A stretch of DNA of 64,000 nucleotides. It comes from Salvator merianae (lineage: Eukaryota; Chordata; Lepidosauria; Squamata; Teiidae). The stretch spans positions 1,404,435 through 1,468,434 of the forward strand of contig QVOM02000074.1 of the NCBI GenBank assembly GCA_003586115.2, given 5' to 3'. Below the pieces are notes generated by a model, which was not told where the DNA came from, did not search any database, and saw only the letters and a program-made list of their open reading frames with translations. The position numbers and the translations under genes were made by a program. Positions 1 through 11,520 of this stretch are shown here, piece after piece. Numbering within the stretch: position 1 is the stretch's first letter; every line of letters starts with the position of its first letter.

Positions 1-712
1 TCTGAGTGGAATTGGAAGCTGAATTTCGAGGCGTTGTCCATTCATTTCATACTGCAGTTTTAGTGAACAGCCACTGTGTCTCAAACTGTCATAATCAGGA
101 TGGTTTAAGTCCATGAGTTTTTCTGTGTGCCTCAATTCTGTGTTAAGGAATCCTGCATATCTGCTCTTCTTAAAAATATAAGAGTTGTCATGTTGGGGCC
201 CCAAGCTCTTTCTTTCTCAGTGTCCAGTATTCACAGTCATACATCACAACAGACAAGACTATTGTTTTAATTATTCTGATCCTGGTCCTTATACTTTATG
301 ACCAGTTACAAGTTTGGAGAGGTGTTTTATTGTGTAAGCCAGAACCCAGGTCTCAGGAGGCACAGCCAGAGAAGGGAAGACTTAAGAATTCAGCAATTGC
401 AGGCACCATTCCTTGGGACCTGTCTCTCCTCTTGGCACGTGTGGGTTGTGTGGTTACTTTTCCTTCTTTGAACCATGTTACTCTTTCTTCTACCAGGTAT
501 ACCTGGCTCCCTAGATGAACAGTTAAATTTAAATAGGTAACGTAAATAGGTAATGTATTTTATGGACCTGCATATTAGGGGTTATGAAAATCAACAATCT
601 TTTCTAAAATTTCAGAACCCAAAGGGAACATTTTTCTTTTAAACAGGTATAGCTAAAATTATTCCTAAATTGATGTAAGCATTTGCTATTCTAGCATGGA
701 CAGATGTAAGTT
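1..712. other. non-genic stretch
   Basis: I see no convincing coding region, RNA gene or recognisable element here. The only open frame is short and has ordinary composition. Confidence 0.5.
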
Positions 713-756
<44 letters not shown>

Positions 757-758
757 AA
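713..758 (+). repeat. (GAAA)n microsatellite
   Basis: About eleven uninterrupted copies of the tetranucleotide GAAA. The purity suggests a young, length-variable locus. Confidence 0.97.
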
Positions 759-984
759 TGAATGGAAGGCAGCTCATGAATTAGGGTTACCGCATGAAAA
801 AGAGGATGGGACTCTTGTGCCTTTAACACCTGTACAGAAGAGGAAATTTAAGCAAGTGTTGCATGCAGTAGAAGCAACACATACTTCATGCGTTTATTTC
901 CTCTTCCATACAGCTCTAAAAATTCTAGGAACTCTATCCTTTTTCGACATGGTAAGCCTACATTATTCTGGAGGAGGAGAATGA
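759..984 (+). other. short open segment without ATG, unidentified
   Basis: One plus frame is open from 715, through the GAAA repeat, to a TGA at 982-984. Downstream of the repeat the translation looks protein-like (for example KAAHELGLPHEKEDGTLVPL), but it has no in-frame ATG near its start. I do not recognise it. It could be a transposon or gene remnant, or chance. Confidence 0.2.
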
Positions 985-1044
985 TAGAATAATTTATTAA
1001 AATGTCTTTTTTCTCATGGGAGTATTTTATTAAACTTAAAATTA

Positions 1045-2284
1045 AGTTAATGTATTCACATGGCGTTCTGGTCCTGCCTCCTTGACACCTTTGGCTCCAC
1101 CTAAGCCAAACTCCATGTTTGAAGAAAACTTCAAACTCCATGTCAAATAGTGCCTCCTCCTGGCACACTTTGTGACTTGCCTCAGAAAAAGCACTGCTGG
1201 GCCCGCCACTACCACTAGCCACAGGGGAGCTTCCGCCACTGGAAGCAGGGGACGTACTGCAAACAGGCACTCCACTCCCCAACACCTGCCCCAACCTCTC
1301 TGACCGAACACTCCTAGCTGCTTGGATCAGATGCTATCTCTACCGATGAAGCTCAAGCCCAGGGACAGTTCCCTCCTGCACCCTTGAGTCAAGAAGGCAA
1401 GACAAAATGGCCACAGACTGCTTTCTCAAGGGCTCGATAGACCTCTTCTCAACTCCAGCCTGCAGCCAAATTGCCAAAGCCCAGTGAGCCCCAGTGGTCA
1501 GCTGCGGCTGAAGCCCACTAAGACATTTACCCAAGGCAACCGTGCTCAGCAGTGCGACACTCAGCATCACTGTCTCACCACTCAGTTTCCTCATGAGTCG
1601 ATTGAAAAATCTGAGTGCATTGACAGCACCTACGATGGTTCACCAATCCTCCAGGGAAAGACTGCACTCCTCCACATTATGCCTCATAGTGAGCGTGTGA
1701 AGGGTGGGCTCTTCCTCCAGCAGGCATTGGAACAAAATATAGGTGGAGTTCCACCGGGTGGGAACATCTCTGGGGATCCGATGTTCCAGCAGGCACCTCT
1801 CCTCCTGGGCCTGGTGGAGCAGCCTCCATGCGCTACTACTCCGGTGAAAATGGGAAGCCATCCTATGGCACCTTTTCACCAGGGCTCCCATAGAAGTGGC
1901 AGAAGCATCAGCGGGGATTGCACTCCTGGACACTGGCCCAGAGAGTCCAAGAGCATCTCTCACGACAAGGTGGAGAGTGTGAGACATACAAGTGATGCTC
2001 ACAAACCCCGCCAGGCCAGCTGCCTTGACTATATTCTTCCCATTGTCAGCGATCATGAATCCATGGATAAGGGTCGGGTCCCGGCTCAACCAATCCCTCA
2101 CCTGATGGTCCATGACCTCTGACAGGTGATCAGCAGTGTGCATACTATCCTCATATGCAGCAAGGCCCAAAGGGGCTTCACTGCCCATGAGGGAGCTTGA
2201 GAAGCAATGCCAGTGCTGGCTGCAACAGTACCCTCTCTCTCCTCCCCCCACCAGTGCGCAGTGAGGGAAAGAGCTGTACAATCC
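1045..2284 (-). pseudogene. hAT transposase, 3' half (copy A)
   Basis: This is the catalytic and C-terminal part of a hAT (ZBED-like) transposase read on the minus strand, broken by frameshifts. About 2276 down to 2250 encodes TALSLTAHW. Further along come the second catalytic Asp block (IADNGKNIVKAAG), then CMSHTLHLVV, HFHRSS, DVPTRWNSTY and a helical segment (KCLSGLQPQLTTGAHWALAI). The C-terminal dimerisation block, present in copy B at 24860-25000, is missing: the copy fades out near 1045. The N-terminal half lies at 6600-7490, separated by the CR1 at 2285-6594. Family assignment rests on motif order and on the match to copy B. It cannot make a functional enzyme. Confidence 0.85.
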
Positions 2285-2588
2285 TGCTTGGTTGAAGTAG
2301 GAGGAGGGTGCTTTTTTGAAAGAGGACAAAGAGAAGCACACGGTATCAACTTCTCTTCTATCAAAAAAGAACACAAAAAAGAAGCACACGGCGTGAGCAC
2401 ACGGCGTGAGCACATGGTCTGAGGAGAGCGGAGTTTCCTGTTTTTGGTGACTCAGAGGAGCGGCCCAATAGGAATTAGCCTAACGGCGCGCGCTGTGTAA
2501 ACACATAGCAGCGTATCATAAATAGCATACTCCTAGTGTATAATGCAAGTAAGTTGAAGGTCACTGCAACCTGAAAGATTGCTGGAGG

Positions 2589-3605
2589 TTGGCTGCTCAA
2601 CTATCAGTGAACCAGAAAGAAAAACATCAAACGACTCCACACAATATGGAAGAGGAGAAGAGCTATTTTGTTAGCTGCAATGTATGCTTCATGTTTACAT
2701 CCCTTCTGGAAGAGGAACTAAACTTCACTTGCCACAAATGCAAGCTTGTGTCTCTCCTGGAAGAAAGAGTGAAAAGTCTTGAGGAGAAAGTGGCCACACT
2801 GAAGCTGATTAGGGAAGATGAGAACTTCCTCAATAGAGCTGAGGAAACTCTTCGGAATGATGCAATAGAAGAAAATCTTGCTGTACCTGCAGAAGCTGAC
2901 GGATGGAAGCATGTGACCCAAAGAAGCAGGAAGATTAGGCGATATTCAGCACCTTTACAACTTAAGAACCGGTTCCAGCCCCTCAGTCAGGAGAACAACG
3001 AAGACATTCTTCAAGATATCACTGCACTATCCACAAAGAGCACTCTGCTATGCAGCCAGAAACCTCTAGAACAGAGAGATAGAAGTGGTACTGTGAAGAA
3101 GAACAGGAGAGTCGTGGTTGTGGGAGATTCCCTTTTGAGAGGAACGGAGGCAGCTGTCTGCAGACCTGACAGAAACTCACGAGAGGTGTGCTGTCTCCCA
3201 GGTGCACGAATCAAAGATGTGACTGATAGCTTATCGAGGCTCTTCAGTCCTACGGACTACTACCCATTCCTGCTAATACATGTAGGCACAAATGACACTG
3301 CAAGAAAGGACTTTGCAACCATCTGCAGTGACTTCGAAGACCTTGGCAAGAAAGTGAAGGAACTGGAAGTAGTTTTCTCATCTATCCTTCCTGTGGATGG
3401 TCATGGAAAAAGATGGGACAGGATTCTTGAGGTGAACAATTGGCTACGTCAATGGTGCTATCGGCAAGGATTTGGATTTCTGAACCATGGAGAAAACTAC
3501 CTATACGATGGACTCCTTGCAAGAGATGGGCTGCACCTTACAAAGACAGGGAAGAATGTATTTGGCAAGTGCCTTGCTTCACTCATCAGGAGAGCTTTAA
3601 ACTAA
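2589..3605 (+). CDS. CR1 ORF1 protein with zinc-binding, coiled-coil and SGNH/GDSL esterase-like domains
   Basis: The 338-residue ORF is intact. A CxxC pair (C30, C33) and a second pair (C48, C51) form a likely zinc-binding module. Residues 53-75 are Leu/Glu/Lys-rich and likely coiled coil. Residues 173-338 resemble an SGNH hydrolase: VVVVGDSLL places the nucleophile at S181, G205 lies in PGAR, N235 in GTND, and D313/H316 in DGLHLT. CR1 ORF1 proteins with esterase domains are known. They bind nucleic acid and assist retrotransposition, but the esterase substrate is not settled. A second in-frame Met at 2646 (residue 20) is an alternative start. The last 165 bases overlap the open ORF2 frame. 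Confidence 0.88.
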   Translation: MAAQLSVNQKEKHQTTPHNMEEEKSYFVSCNVCFMFTSLLEEELNFTCHKCKLVSLLEERVKSLEEKVATLKLIREDENFLNRAEETLRNDAIEENLAVPAEADGWKHVTQRSRKIRRYSAPLQLKNRFQPLSQENNEDILQDITALSTKSTLLCSQKPLEQRDRSGTVKKNRRVVVVGDSLLRGTEAAVCRPDRNSREVCCLPGARIKDVTDSLSRLFSPTDYYPFLLIHVGTNDTARKDFATICSDFEDLGKKVKELEVVFSSILPVDGHGKRWDRILEVNNWLRQWCYRQGFGFLNHGENYLYDGLLARDGLHLTKTGKNVFGKCLASLIRRALN

Positions 3606-6523
3606 AACAAAAGGGGAAGGGAAATAAAAAGTCAAAGAAAAATACTCAGTCAATCAATACAGGCGATATTCTTGCTACCAGAAGTAGAAGTAAAGAACAA
3701 AAGCAAAAGGTTTGTAAGGAAAGTGGAGGAGTCAAGCTTGTAAGAGGTATCAGTCACAAACTAAAATGCTTCTACACCAATGCACAGAGTATGAGAAATA
3801 AAAAAGGAGAACTGGAGATCCTAACACAGGAAGATAAATATGATGTCATAGGCATTACGGAAACCTGGTGGGATAACGCACATGAATGGAACACGGATAT
3901 TGAAGGCTACAACTTATTTTTGCGAAACAGACTTAACAAAAGAGGAGGGGGTATTGCACTGTATGTTAAAAAAGCATTTGTCTCCTCAGAGATTCAGGTT
4001 TCAGAGAATGGAAGCCCGGTAGAATCTGTCTGGGTAAGAATTCAAGGAGAGAACAACAGAAAGGACACCATTGTAGGAGTTTATTATAGGCCCCCTGGAC
4101 AAACAGAAGATATGGATGCTCTCTTTCTAGATCAGATGGCTAAACTCTCAAGAAAGCATGACATAGTGCTTATGGGAGATTTTAACTATCCAGACATTTG
4201 TTGGGAATCCCTCTCAGGCAAAAGTCACAAGTCTAATAAGTTCTTATCCTCTCTTGCTGACAACTTCATCTACCAAAAGGTGGAGGAGAAAACAAGAGGA
4301 CTGGCTATCCTCGATCTAATTCTTACCAACAGAGAGGAAATGGTTGAGGAAATCAGAGTTTCTGGGACCTTAGGAGGCAGTGACCATGCTATCCTTAAAT
4401 TCTGGATAATAAGGGAAAGAAAGCCTGAGAGAACTCAGACTTCAAAGTTGGACTTCAGACGGGCGGATTTTGATGGACTCAGAAGGAAGGTAGGAAGGAT
4501 AAAATGGTTGAATGTACTAAAGGATAGAAATGTCCAAGAAGGATGGGATACTTTGCGAAATGCAATACTAGAAGCACAGTCTTTAACAATTCCTCAAAGA
4601 AAGAAGAACGGGAAGCATCTAAAGAGACCAGGGTGGATAAACCCAAAACTTAAAAACTTGCTAAAGAGGAAAAAAGAAATGTTCAAGAAATGGAAGGAGG
4701 GGTATATATCTAAAGAAGAATATAATGTAGTCTGCACAAACTGCAGGGCAAGTATCAGAAAAGCTAAAGCTAGAAATGAATTGAGGCTTGCAAGAGAGAC
4801 TAAAAACAATAAAAAGGGGTTTTGGGGATATGTCAAAAGCAAAAGAAAAGTTAAAGAGGCTATAGTATGTTTACAGAGTGAAAATGGTGAATTGATAAAA
4901 AATGATATTGAGAAGGCTGAGCTTCTGAACTCCTATTTTGTATCTGTTTTCTCTAAGAAAGATAGCGTAACAGCGACTGACCTTCGTTGTGCTAGTGAAG
5001 GAATAAGAGAATCAAAGCACATAATCGAAACAGAGAGGGTAAGGGAATACTTAGCTAATTTAAATGAATTTAAGTCTCCAGGTCCAGATGGATTACATCC
5101 TAGGGTACTGAAGGAATTAGCAGGGGTTATTGCTGAACCACTTGCTGTAATCTTTGAAAATTCATGGAGAACAGGAGAAGTCCCAGATGATTGGAGAAGG
5201 GCAAACGTTGTCCCTATCTTCAAAAAAGGGAAGAAGGCGGACCCAGGGAACTACAGGCCTGTTAGCCTGACTTCAATACCAGGAAAGATTTTTGAACAAA
5301 GTATTAAACAACACGTATGCCAGCATTTGGATGGGAATTCAGTAATTAACCGTAGTCAACATGGGTTTGTAACAAACAAGTCATGTCAGACTAATCTAAT
5401 TTCATTCTATGACAAAATCACTGAATGGGTTGATCAGGGAAATGCCGTAGACATAGTATATCTTGACTTCAGCAAAGCATTTGACAAAGTATCTCATAAT
5501 ATCCTCATTGAAAAAATGATCAAATATGGGATTGACAAGGTAACTGTTAGGTGGGTTCATAACTGGCTTAGTGATCGTACTCAAAGAGTGGTTATAAATG
5601 GCTGCACATCCAATTGGAAGAAAGTCTCAAGTGGTGTACCGCAAGGCTCTGTGCTGGGCCCAGTTATGTTTAACATTTTTATAAATGATCTGGATGAGGG
5701 GGTTGGGGGGAAACTGATCAAATTTGCTGATGACACAAAGCTAGGGGGGGTTGCTAACACTAGAGAAGAGAGAGAGAGGATTCGAAAAGATTTAGAAAAA
5801 CTTGAACAATGGGCTGCAACTAATAGAATGGTATTTAACAAGGAAAAATGCAAGGTACTACTTCTGGGCAAGAAAAATGAAAAAAACACATATAGAATGG
5901 GAGGAATTCGACTGAGCAGCAGCACATGTGAAAAGGACCTGGGTGTCCTAGTAGATCATAGATTGAACATGAGTCAACAGTACGAAGCAGCTGCAAAAAA
6001 GGCAAACACAATCCTGGGGTGTATTAAGAGAAGCATCGAGTCCAGATCGCGTGAAGTTATTATCCCTCTCTACTCTGCCTTGGTCAGACCTCATCTGGAG
6101 TATTGTGTCCAGTTCTGGGCACCCCAGTTTAAAAAAGACACTGACAAACTGGAGCAGGTTCAAAGGAGAGCTACCAAGATGGTGAATGGTCTACAAACCA
6201 TGTCCTATGAGGAACGGTTAAAGGAACTAGGAATGTTTAGCCTACAAAAAAGAAGACTGAGAGGGGACATGATAGCTGTCTAGAAATACCTAAAGGGCTG
6301 TCACAGTGCAGAAGGATCAGACCTGTTCTCACTTGCACAAGGAAGGACTAGAAGCAACGGGATGAAACTGCAGGGGAAAAGATTCAGATTAGATGTTAGA
6401 AAAATATTTATGACAGTAAGGACGATCAACCAGTGGAATAGGTTGCCGCAGGAGGTGGTGAGTTCCCCTTCGATGGAGGTCTTCAAGCGGAGACTGGATG
6501 GCCATTTGTCGGGGATGGTTTAG
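3440..6523 (+). pseudogene. CR1 ORF2 (endonuclease-reverse transcriptase) with one nonsense codon
   Basis: The frame is open from 3440 to a TAG at 6281-6283. It then continues without interruption to a second TAG at 6521-6523, matching the expected CR1 C-terminus. Residue numbers count from 3440. An APE-type endonuclease spans about 110-325: N114 (TNAQS), E141 (ITETWW), D247/N249 (GDFN) and D315/H316 (GGSDH). The reverse transcriptase spans about 545-800: SPGPDGLHP, D676 in VYLDFSKAFD, GVPQGSVLGP, and the catalytic FADD at 762-765. The only Met codons before the endonuclease are at 3440 and 3452, both inside ORF1 in another frame. ORF2 therefore either starts inside ORF1 or is translated by reinitiation or frameshifting. 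The premature stop removes 80 C-terminal codons but leaves both catalytic domains. Confidence 0.9.
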
Positions 6524-6599
6524 GTAATCCTGCATTGAGCAGGGGGTTGGATTTGATGATCCAGGAGGTCCCTTCCAACTCTATGTTTCTATGTAATCC

Positions 6600-7490
6600 A
6601 CTGCCAATGGACCACAGATCGGCAGTGAAATGCACAATTGGTCAGGGACGGATGGCACCCTGTGACATCTGTTCCTGCACCACCTCCCTGCATGCATTGT
6701 ACAGGGACGGCACCATGCTCTTGCTGAATGTGGCATGTGAGGGTAACTTGTAGCCAGCAGAAGCCAGCGTTCTCCATCACAGAGAGTGGCTGATCATTGA
6801 GGGTGATCATCTCTGTAATGGTCCGGGTTATGAGAAATCTACCTCAGCGAGCACCACATTTGCCCCTCAACTTCTGCAACCACTGTTCAGGTTGTTCAGC
6901 AGTGTCTGCCGGGTGGCAGATGCAGCACTGACAGGGCTACTCCCAGGCACACTGGACCTACAGCTGTCAGCAGGGGGAAGGACACCAGAGTGCTGACTCC
7001 ACAGTGCCGTGATGCCAAGATGCCAGACATTCTGCCCCCTGCTGACCCGTGCCTTACAGTGGTTGCAGGCAGCGTAGGTTGAAGCATTAGGGCAGAGCTC
7101 AAAATGCCTCCACACCATGCTATCCTTGGGGCTACTATGATGCCCCCACTTTGCTGGTGATGGTCCTGCTGCTGCTGGCTCATTCTGGGGATCAGAACCA
7201 TCACTCTCCCAGTTCAGGACTGAAAAGGACCAGGCCAAGGTTCCCACTGCTCCTCAGTCTCATGCTGCAAGTTGCACTGGAACTTGGGACAGGTGGGGGA
7301 GGCCCAGCTGCCATGGCAGCTGAAACCATCGCCACCACCACCTCTTCCCTTTCTGGGGGAACCTGCAATTCCTCAGCATGAAAGAGGCTATGGTCTATTG
7401 CTGAGGAAGAACCACCAGCAGCAGCAGGCTCAGGCCCAGCTTCCCATCCAGGAAAGTCAAGCCTGCACACTGCATGCTCAAGGGTCAACC
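6600..7490 (-). pseudogene. hAT transposase, N-terminal half with BED zinc finger (copy A)
   Basis: Read on the minus strand, an Ala/Pro/Glu-rich leader (about 7490-7250) is followed by a BED-type zinc finger near 7120-6990: VWRHFELC, then CNHCKARVSRG, LGITALWSQHSG. BED fingers bind DNA in hAT transposases and ZBED proteins. The helical region follows (6810-6640, SHATFSKSMVPSLYNACRE), then HFTADLWS at 6632-6609, which carries the first catalytic Asp. The coding sequence breaks there at the CR1 and resumes at about 2284. Several frameshifts are present. Confidence 0.85.
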
Positions 7491-8546
7491 TGATGGCAGG
7501 GACTCAGGGAGTAGGCCCCTCAGACACCTGCCTGCTACAGTCAGAAACTCTCCTACTTTCCCTCCTGCCTACCAGTCTAGCCTTTCCTTTGCTTACCAGT
7601 CTGCCCTTCCCTGTCATCTTTCTCTGATTTTTCGGAAGCCCTAAGTCCCTAAACCTAGCGGGGTGAGGTGGGGCCTAGGAGCCCTGAAGGCTCAGGGTAG
7701 CCTAAGAGGGATGGGTGGGTTACCTATTTAATTTGGATGTGTGTCACCAGCACAGTGCTATGGCACTGCTCTGTGGACACATGCAAACCTGGGTGAACCA
7801 AATTACCCCAGAGAAGCAGCAGGCTTATTTTGGGAGAGCCTTCTAGAAGAATTTAGTTTGGGAAGAGCAGCAGTTTGGTGGGTGTGGTGGGAGAAAACTA
7901 AAAGAGAGGGAAGGTGGAGGTTTTGGAGGAGTATGACGCTAGCACCCCTCCTGCCTTGTCCTGAAACCTAGCCTAACACTGATCTTAAGCTTAATCCGCT
8001 ATGTCAGATTCTATTTAAAGGGAACTTGTAAACCCACACTCACACCTCTCCCTGCCTATCCACAACCTACTAACTAACTATTTGCCTGTGCACGACCCTA
8101 GCCAACCAGATTTACACAAGTAACTCTCAGACCCACACACTCACCAGAAAAAGAGAACACCCACACCCCACACCCACATTTCCAAAACAGCAAATAGAAT
8201 ACCTGTTTCCCTGGCAGCAAGGAACCAAACAATAGTAAACAAGTCACCCAACAAGCTACTGAAGCAGTCACTCAAATCCAATGACCAAATCCAATACTGA
8301 TGCCGATGCTGATGTCAAGACAGCAGCCAATAAAAAATTCTAATCCATAGGCAAGCAAAACTACAGTCAAGCACAAGAAAGAATACAGGCCCATCGAAAA
8401 CTGCGAAAATCATAAAAAAAAAACAGGATTTTTTGTGATCGTGCATAGATTGCGAAAAATGTGGTTTTCACATTTCACACGAAAACAACAAAAATACCAT
8501 TTTCATATAAAATGCGAAAGTGACAAAGTTGTTTGGCACATCCCTA
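7491..8546 (-). mobile_element. hAT copy A, 5' noncoding region and terminus
   Basis: This continues upstream of the transposase on the minus strand. Parts match, in reverse complement, the leader of copy B at about 23620-23790. The region ends with GCACATCCCTA at 8536-8546, the same terminus as the MITEs at 16164, 39150 and 49521. No partner terminus is present at the left end near 1045, so the copy is truncated. The presumed target sequence beyond the end is TTCTATAT (8547-8554). Confidence 0.75.
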
Positions 8547-9719
8547 TTCTATATGAATGCACAAATTTCAAAAGTATTTCCCTAATTGCACACCTACAGA
8601 GAGATAGATAGTTCATCCACACAATATAATTTTAAATTATGTGTAATGTAAATAGTTATTTAGAAATTGCCTTCCTTAGTAACAAGCAAGATTACACACA
8701 AAAAGAAAGAACAAAATTCAGAAAAGAAACATAAAATGCATTTAAAATGCATTTAATACATTTTTAAAACCATTGACATATTCTTAAAAATCTTTAAAAT
8801 TGTCAGCACCCACCTATAGAGAAATTAAAAGTATGAGTACTTCTTACATTATATCAATCCCTTGATATTGCTGCAATTAAATAAAATAAGGATGTTTACT
8901 ATTATGTATTCATATTTATTATTACTGTAGATGAAATAGTGGTGCAAAGTAACAAACAACTGTGAAAAAATAGTACAATAACTGAAAGATAAGTTACAAA
9001 GTTAAATCAAAGAACAATGGGAAAAATCACAACATAGAAGAAAATGTTGAAACTATAGAATCAACTCATTTAATAAGTTCCACCTGCAAGGACCCCCCCC
9101 CCCCATGCACAGACACAATGAAAACCTGCATAGGGAAACTCCAACAATAGGCAAAAAAGTTGTTCCAGTATTGAAAGAACTGGCAAACCTGCTAGGTTCA
9201 ATCCCTTCCTTCACTTGATTGACAAGTTGGAAAGAAACTGAGCAGAGAATGTGGAAATGAACATAGAGAGTCAAAGCAAATGTAAAAACACTGCTTTCAC
9301 TGATCAATTAAATAATTATATATACTGTATATAAAAACAATGTTTGGATTAATCAGTTTAATCTTTTGGGCCAATTTATTTATCATTGTCAGAAACTAAA
9401 TACCACTTTTAGTGGGATTTTTTTTCATTTCCCCTGAATACTTGCACTTAATACACATGAAACTTATTACATTGTCAATACATGTGCATATATACTGAGG
9501 ATATGGCACTTTTACTACACTGCCATCGTTGCATCATACCATGGATAATTTCTTCGTTTAGACAATATAAATTTAATGGTGCACTGCATTCTCCATGTCT
9601 CGGAGAAGAGCATATATTTCGCTAATAGTTAGGAGCTAGCTGGACATTTCTGGGGAATGTGTTCTATAACCAAGGAACTATTACTGTGAAAAAGCCTTAT
9701 CTCTGTTTACCATCAGAGT
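8547..9719. other. non-genic, AT-rich
   Basis: No gene or identifiable element is visible. A run of C lies near 9094-9104. Confidence 0.5.
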
Positions 9720-11520
9720 TGGGGTGGATTATATTGGAGAAGGAGTTCTGTCAGGTACCATGGTCCTAAACTGTGCAGGGTTTTGAAGGCTAGAATCAGC
9801 ACTTTGAAAAACACATGAGAGGTGCTTTATATGACACGTGATCCTAAGCTACCATTGTCCAAATAGTGCCATAGATGGGAAACCAACTTAAGATGATGGA
9901 GCACTTCATGTCACTGAACAAACCTGGTCATTCAGTTACAACACTGGATCAAGGAGCACTCACAGGCTATGCACCCAGTCTTTCAAAAGGATTTTAACTC
10001 CATTCAAGGTTGGGACCACCTACTACCAGCATCTCAGTTGTTGCCTGGATTGCATTTCAATTTATTCACCTTTATCTGGTTCATTACAATTGACATCTGT
10101 GTTTAATACAGAGACAGAGCTGAGCCCCATCTATATACTGGTGAAAATGTGCCCAAATCTTTGTATGACCTCTTCCAGGGCCTTCATGTAAATATTAACA
10201 TGAGAATACATGTGGATCCTATGTCATCACACATTTCAGTTTCCAAAAAGCTGAACACTTATCACTTAAGGCACTATCTGAATAAAGCCATCCAAGAAGG
10301 AAATGAAACAGCATAATTTGTCCCCCAAAGCCAACTCAAAAGCATACCATGGTGGATGCTGAGAAATTCAGGTGAATCAACAAGAAAACCTTATCTATCT
10401 CCTCATACAGGTTATCATAGAGCGTACTAAAATCCAGTCTGGAATTAATAAAATTCCATCTAAGGGCACTTGTTCAGCCACTACACACTCCAAGATCTTG
10501 CATTATAAGGGAATGTCAGCAATTGGATTGTAAAGAAGTATCCACATACTGAGCAGTAACCTGCACTGTGCTGGGTTAGTCTTCGACCAGACTGAACGAT
10601 CCAGCACAAGATCAGAAGGTGGCCAGCAGCCCATGTCAAGGCCTGTCCACATTATGGATGGTCCATCCCAACCCAGGGGTTGCTGGCCAGGGCTATTTTA
10701 GCCAATAACCCAGCAGCTGTGCACTTCTATCAAAATGGTTCCAGGCTCTTCATGTCCAGTAAATGAGATCAGCCACTCGCTGCCATCCACACACAAGTGA
10801 CTGGCCTATGGACCTATTTGGACACTGAAGAATGCTTTGAGACCACTTTAAAGCAATCTCCCATTGGAGAGGGCTACAGTGGCATTTTCACACTTAAGGC
10901 TGCTCCAACACCTTCATCTCATGACAATGTGGCATTTTTCTTGGAGTCATGGCCTTCTGGTAGAATAGTGTGTAATACAGATGAGGCATTCCAGTGTGGA
11001 TAAAGCTTAATTGTCCAGTTGCTGAGTATCTAAGAAAGTTTTTCAAGGAGTTGATAAATCACTGGCTTTTTAAGGTAGGCTGGCATCACTTTCTATCCTA
11101 AGGAGGAATTTATATATCACTTAACCCTTGAGTAAACCTCTTCCCGTCAAGATTTTATCAGCCTTGAAAGGAGACACATGATTGAGGTACAAAACTTTGG
11201 GCTCCATTAAATGAAATTCTTCCATTAAAATGGGTCAAGGATCTTACAGAAACTTCAGTAACAACTTAGACAACACCCCACCCAGTCATCCATTCCCTAG
11301 AAATTGTCTAGGGCTTTGGCAAAAGTACCAGCTGTATTAGTCAAAAATCCCCCATAGTATTCTGGAAACCAGTCATATCTATTAGTTTCTGGGAGTAGCC
11401 CATTTTAGTTGATGTCTCGTCAAACAGAGGTGAAAAGTTACAGAGTCTTAAAAGCTTAGAAGAAGATAGTTCATTCATGAAAAGGAACAAAAGGAAAATC
11501 CTTCTGCCCTTGGACCACCT
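9720..11520 (-). mobile_element. L2-like LINE remnant, reverse orientation
   Basis: Blocks such as GGTTTTGAAGGCTAGAATCA (near 9780), CCTCTTCCAGGGCCTTCATG (near 10169) and TTTTATCAGCCTTGAAAGG (near 11153) resemble the antisense strand of L2-clade LINEs common in squamates, recalled from memory. The coding frames are fully decayed. About 10520-11020 does not fit and may be a later insertion. Confidence 0.5.

Larger units (their letters stand above)
2285..6594 (+). mobile_element. CR1 LINE retrotransposon, near full length
   Basis: This 4.3-kb CR1 clade non-LTR retrotransposon has a 5' UTR (about 2285-2588, with a 13-bp tandem repeat near 2386-2416), ORF1 (2589-3605), ORF2 (ending 6523) and the short CR1 3' tail with CTATGTTTCTATG at 6581-6593. 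It splits a hAT transposase. The pentamer AATCC occurs at both junctions (2280-2284 and 6595-6599) and may be a short target duplication. Only one nonsense codon disrupts ORF2, so the copy is young compared with the other LINE remnants in the window. Confidence 0.93.

Noticed and set aside
1484..2122. 212-residue plus-strand open frame
   Set aside because: It is the antisense of the hAT transposase, whose minus-strand motifs are unmistakable.
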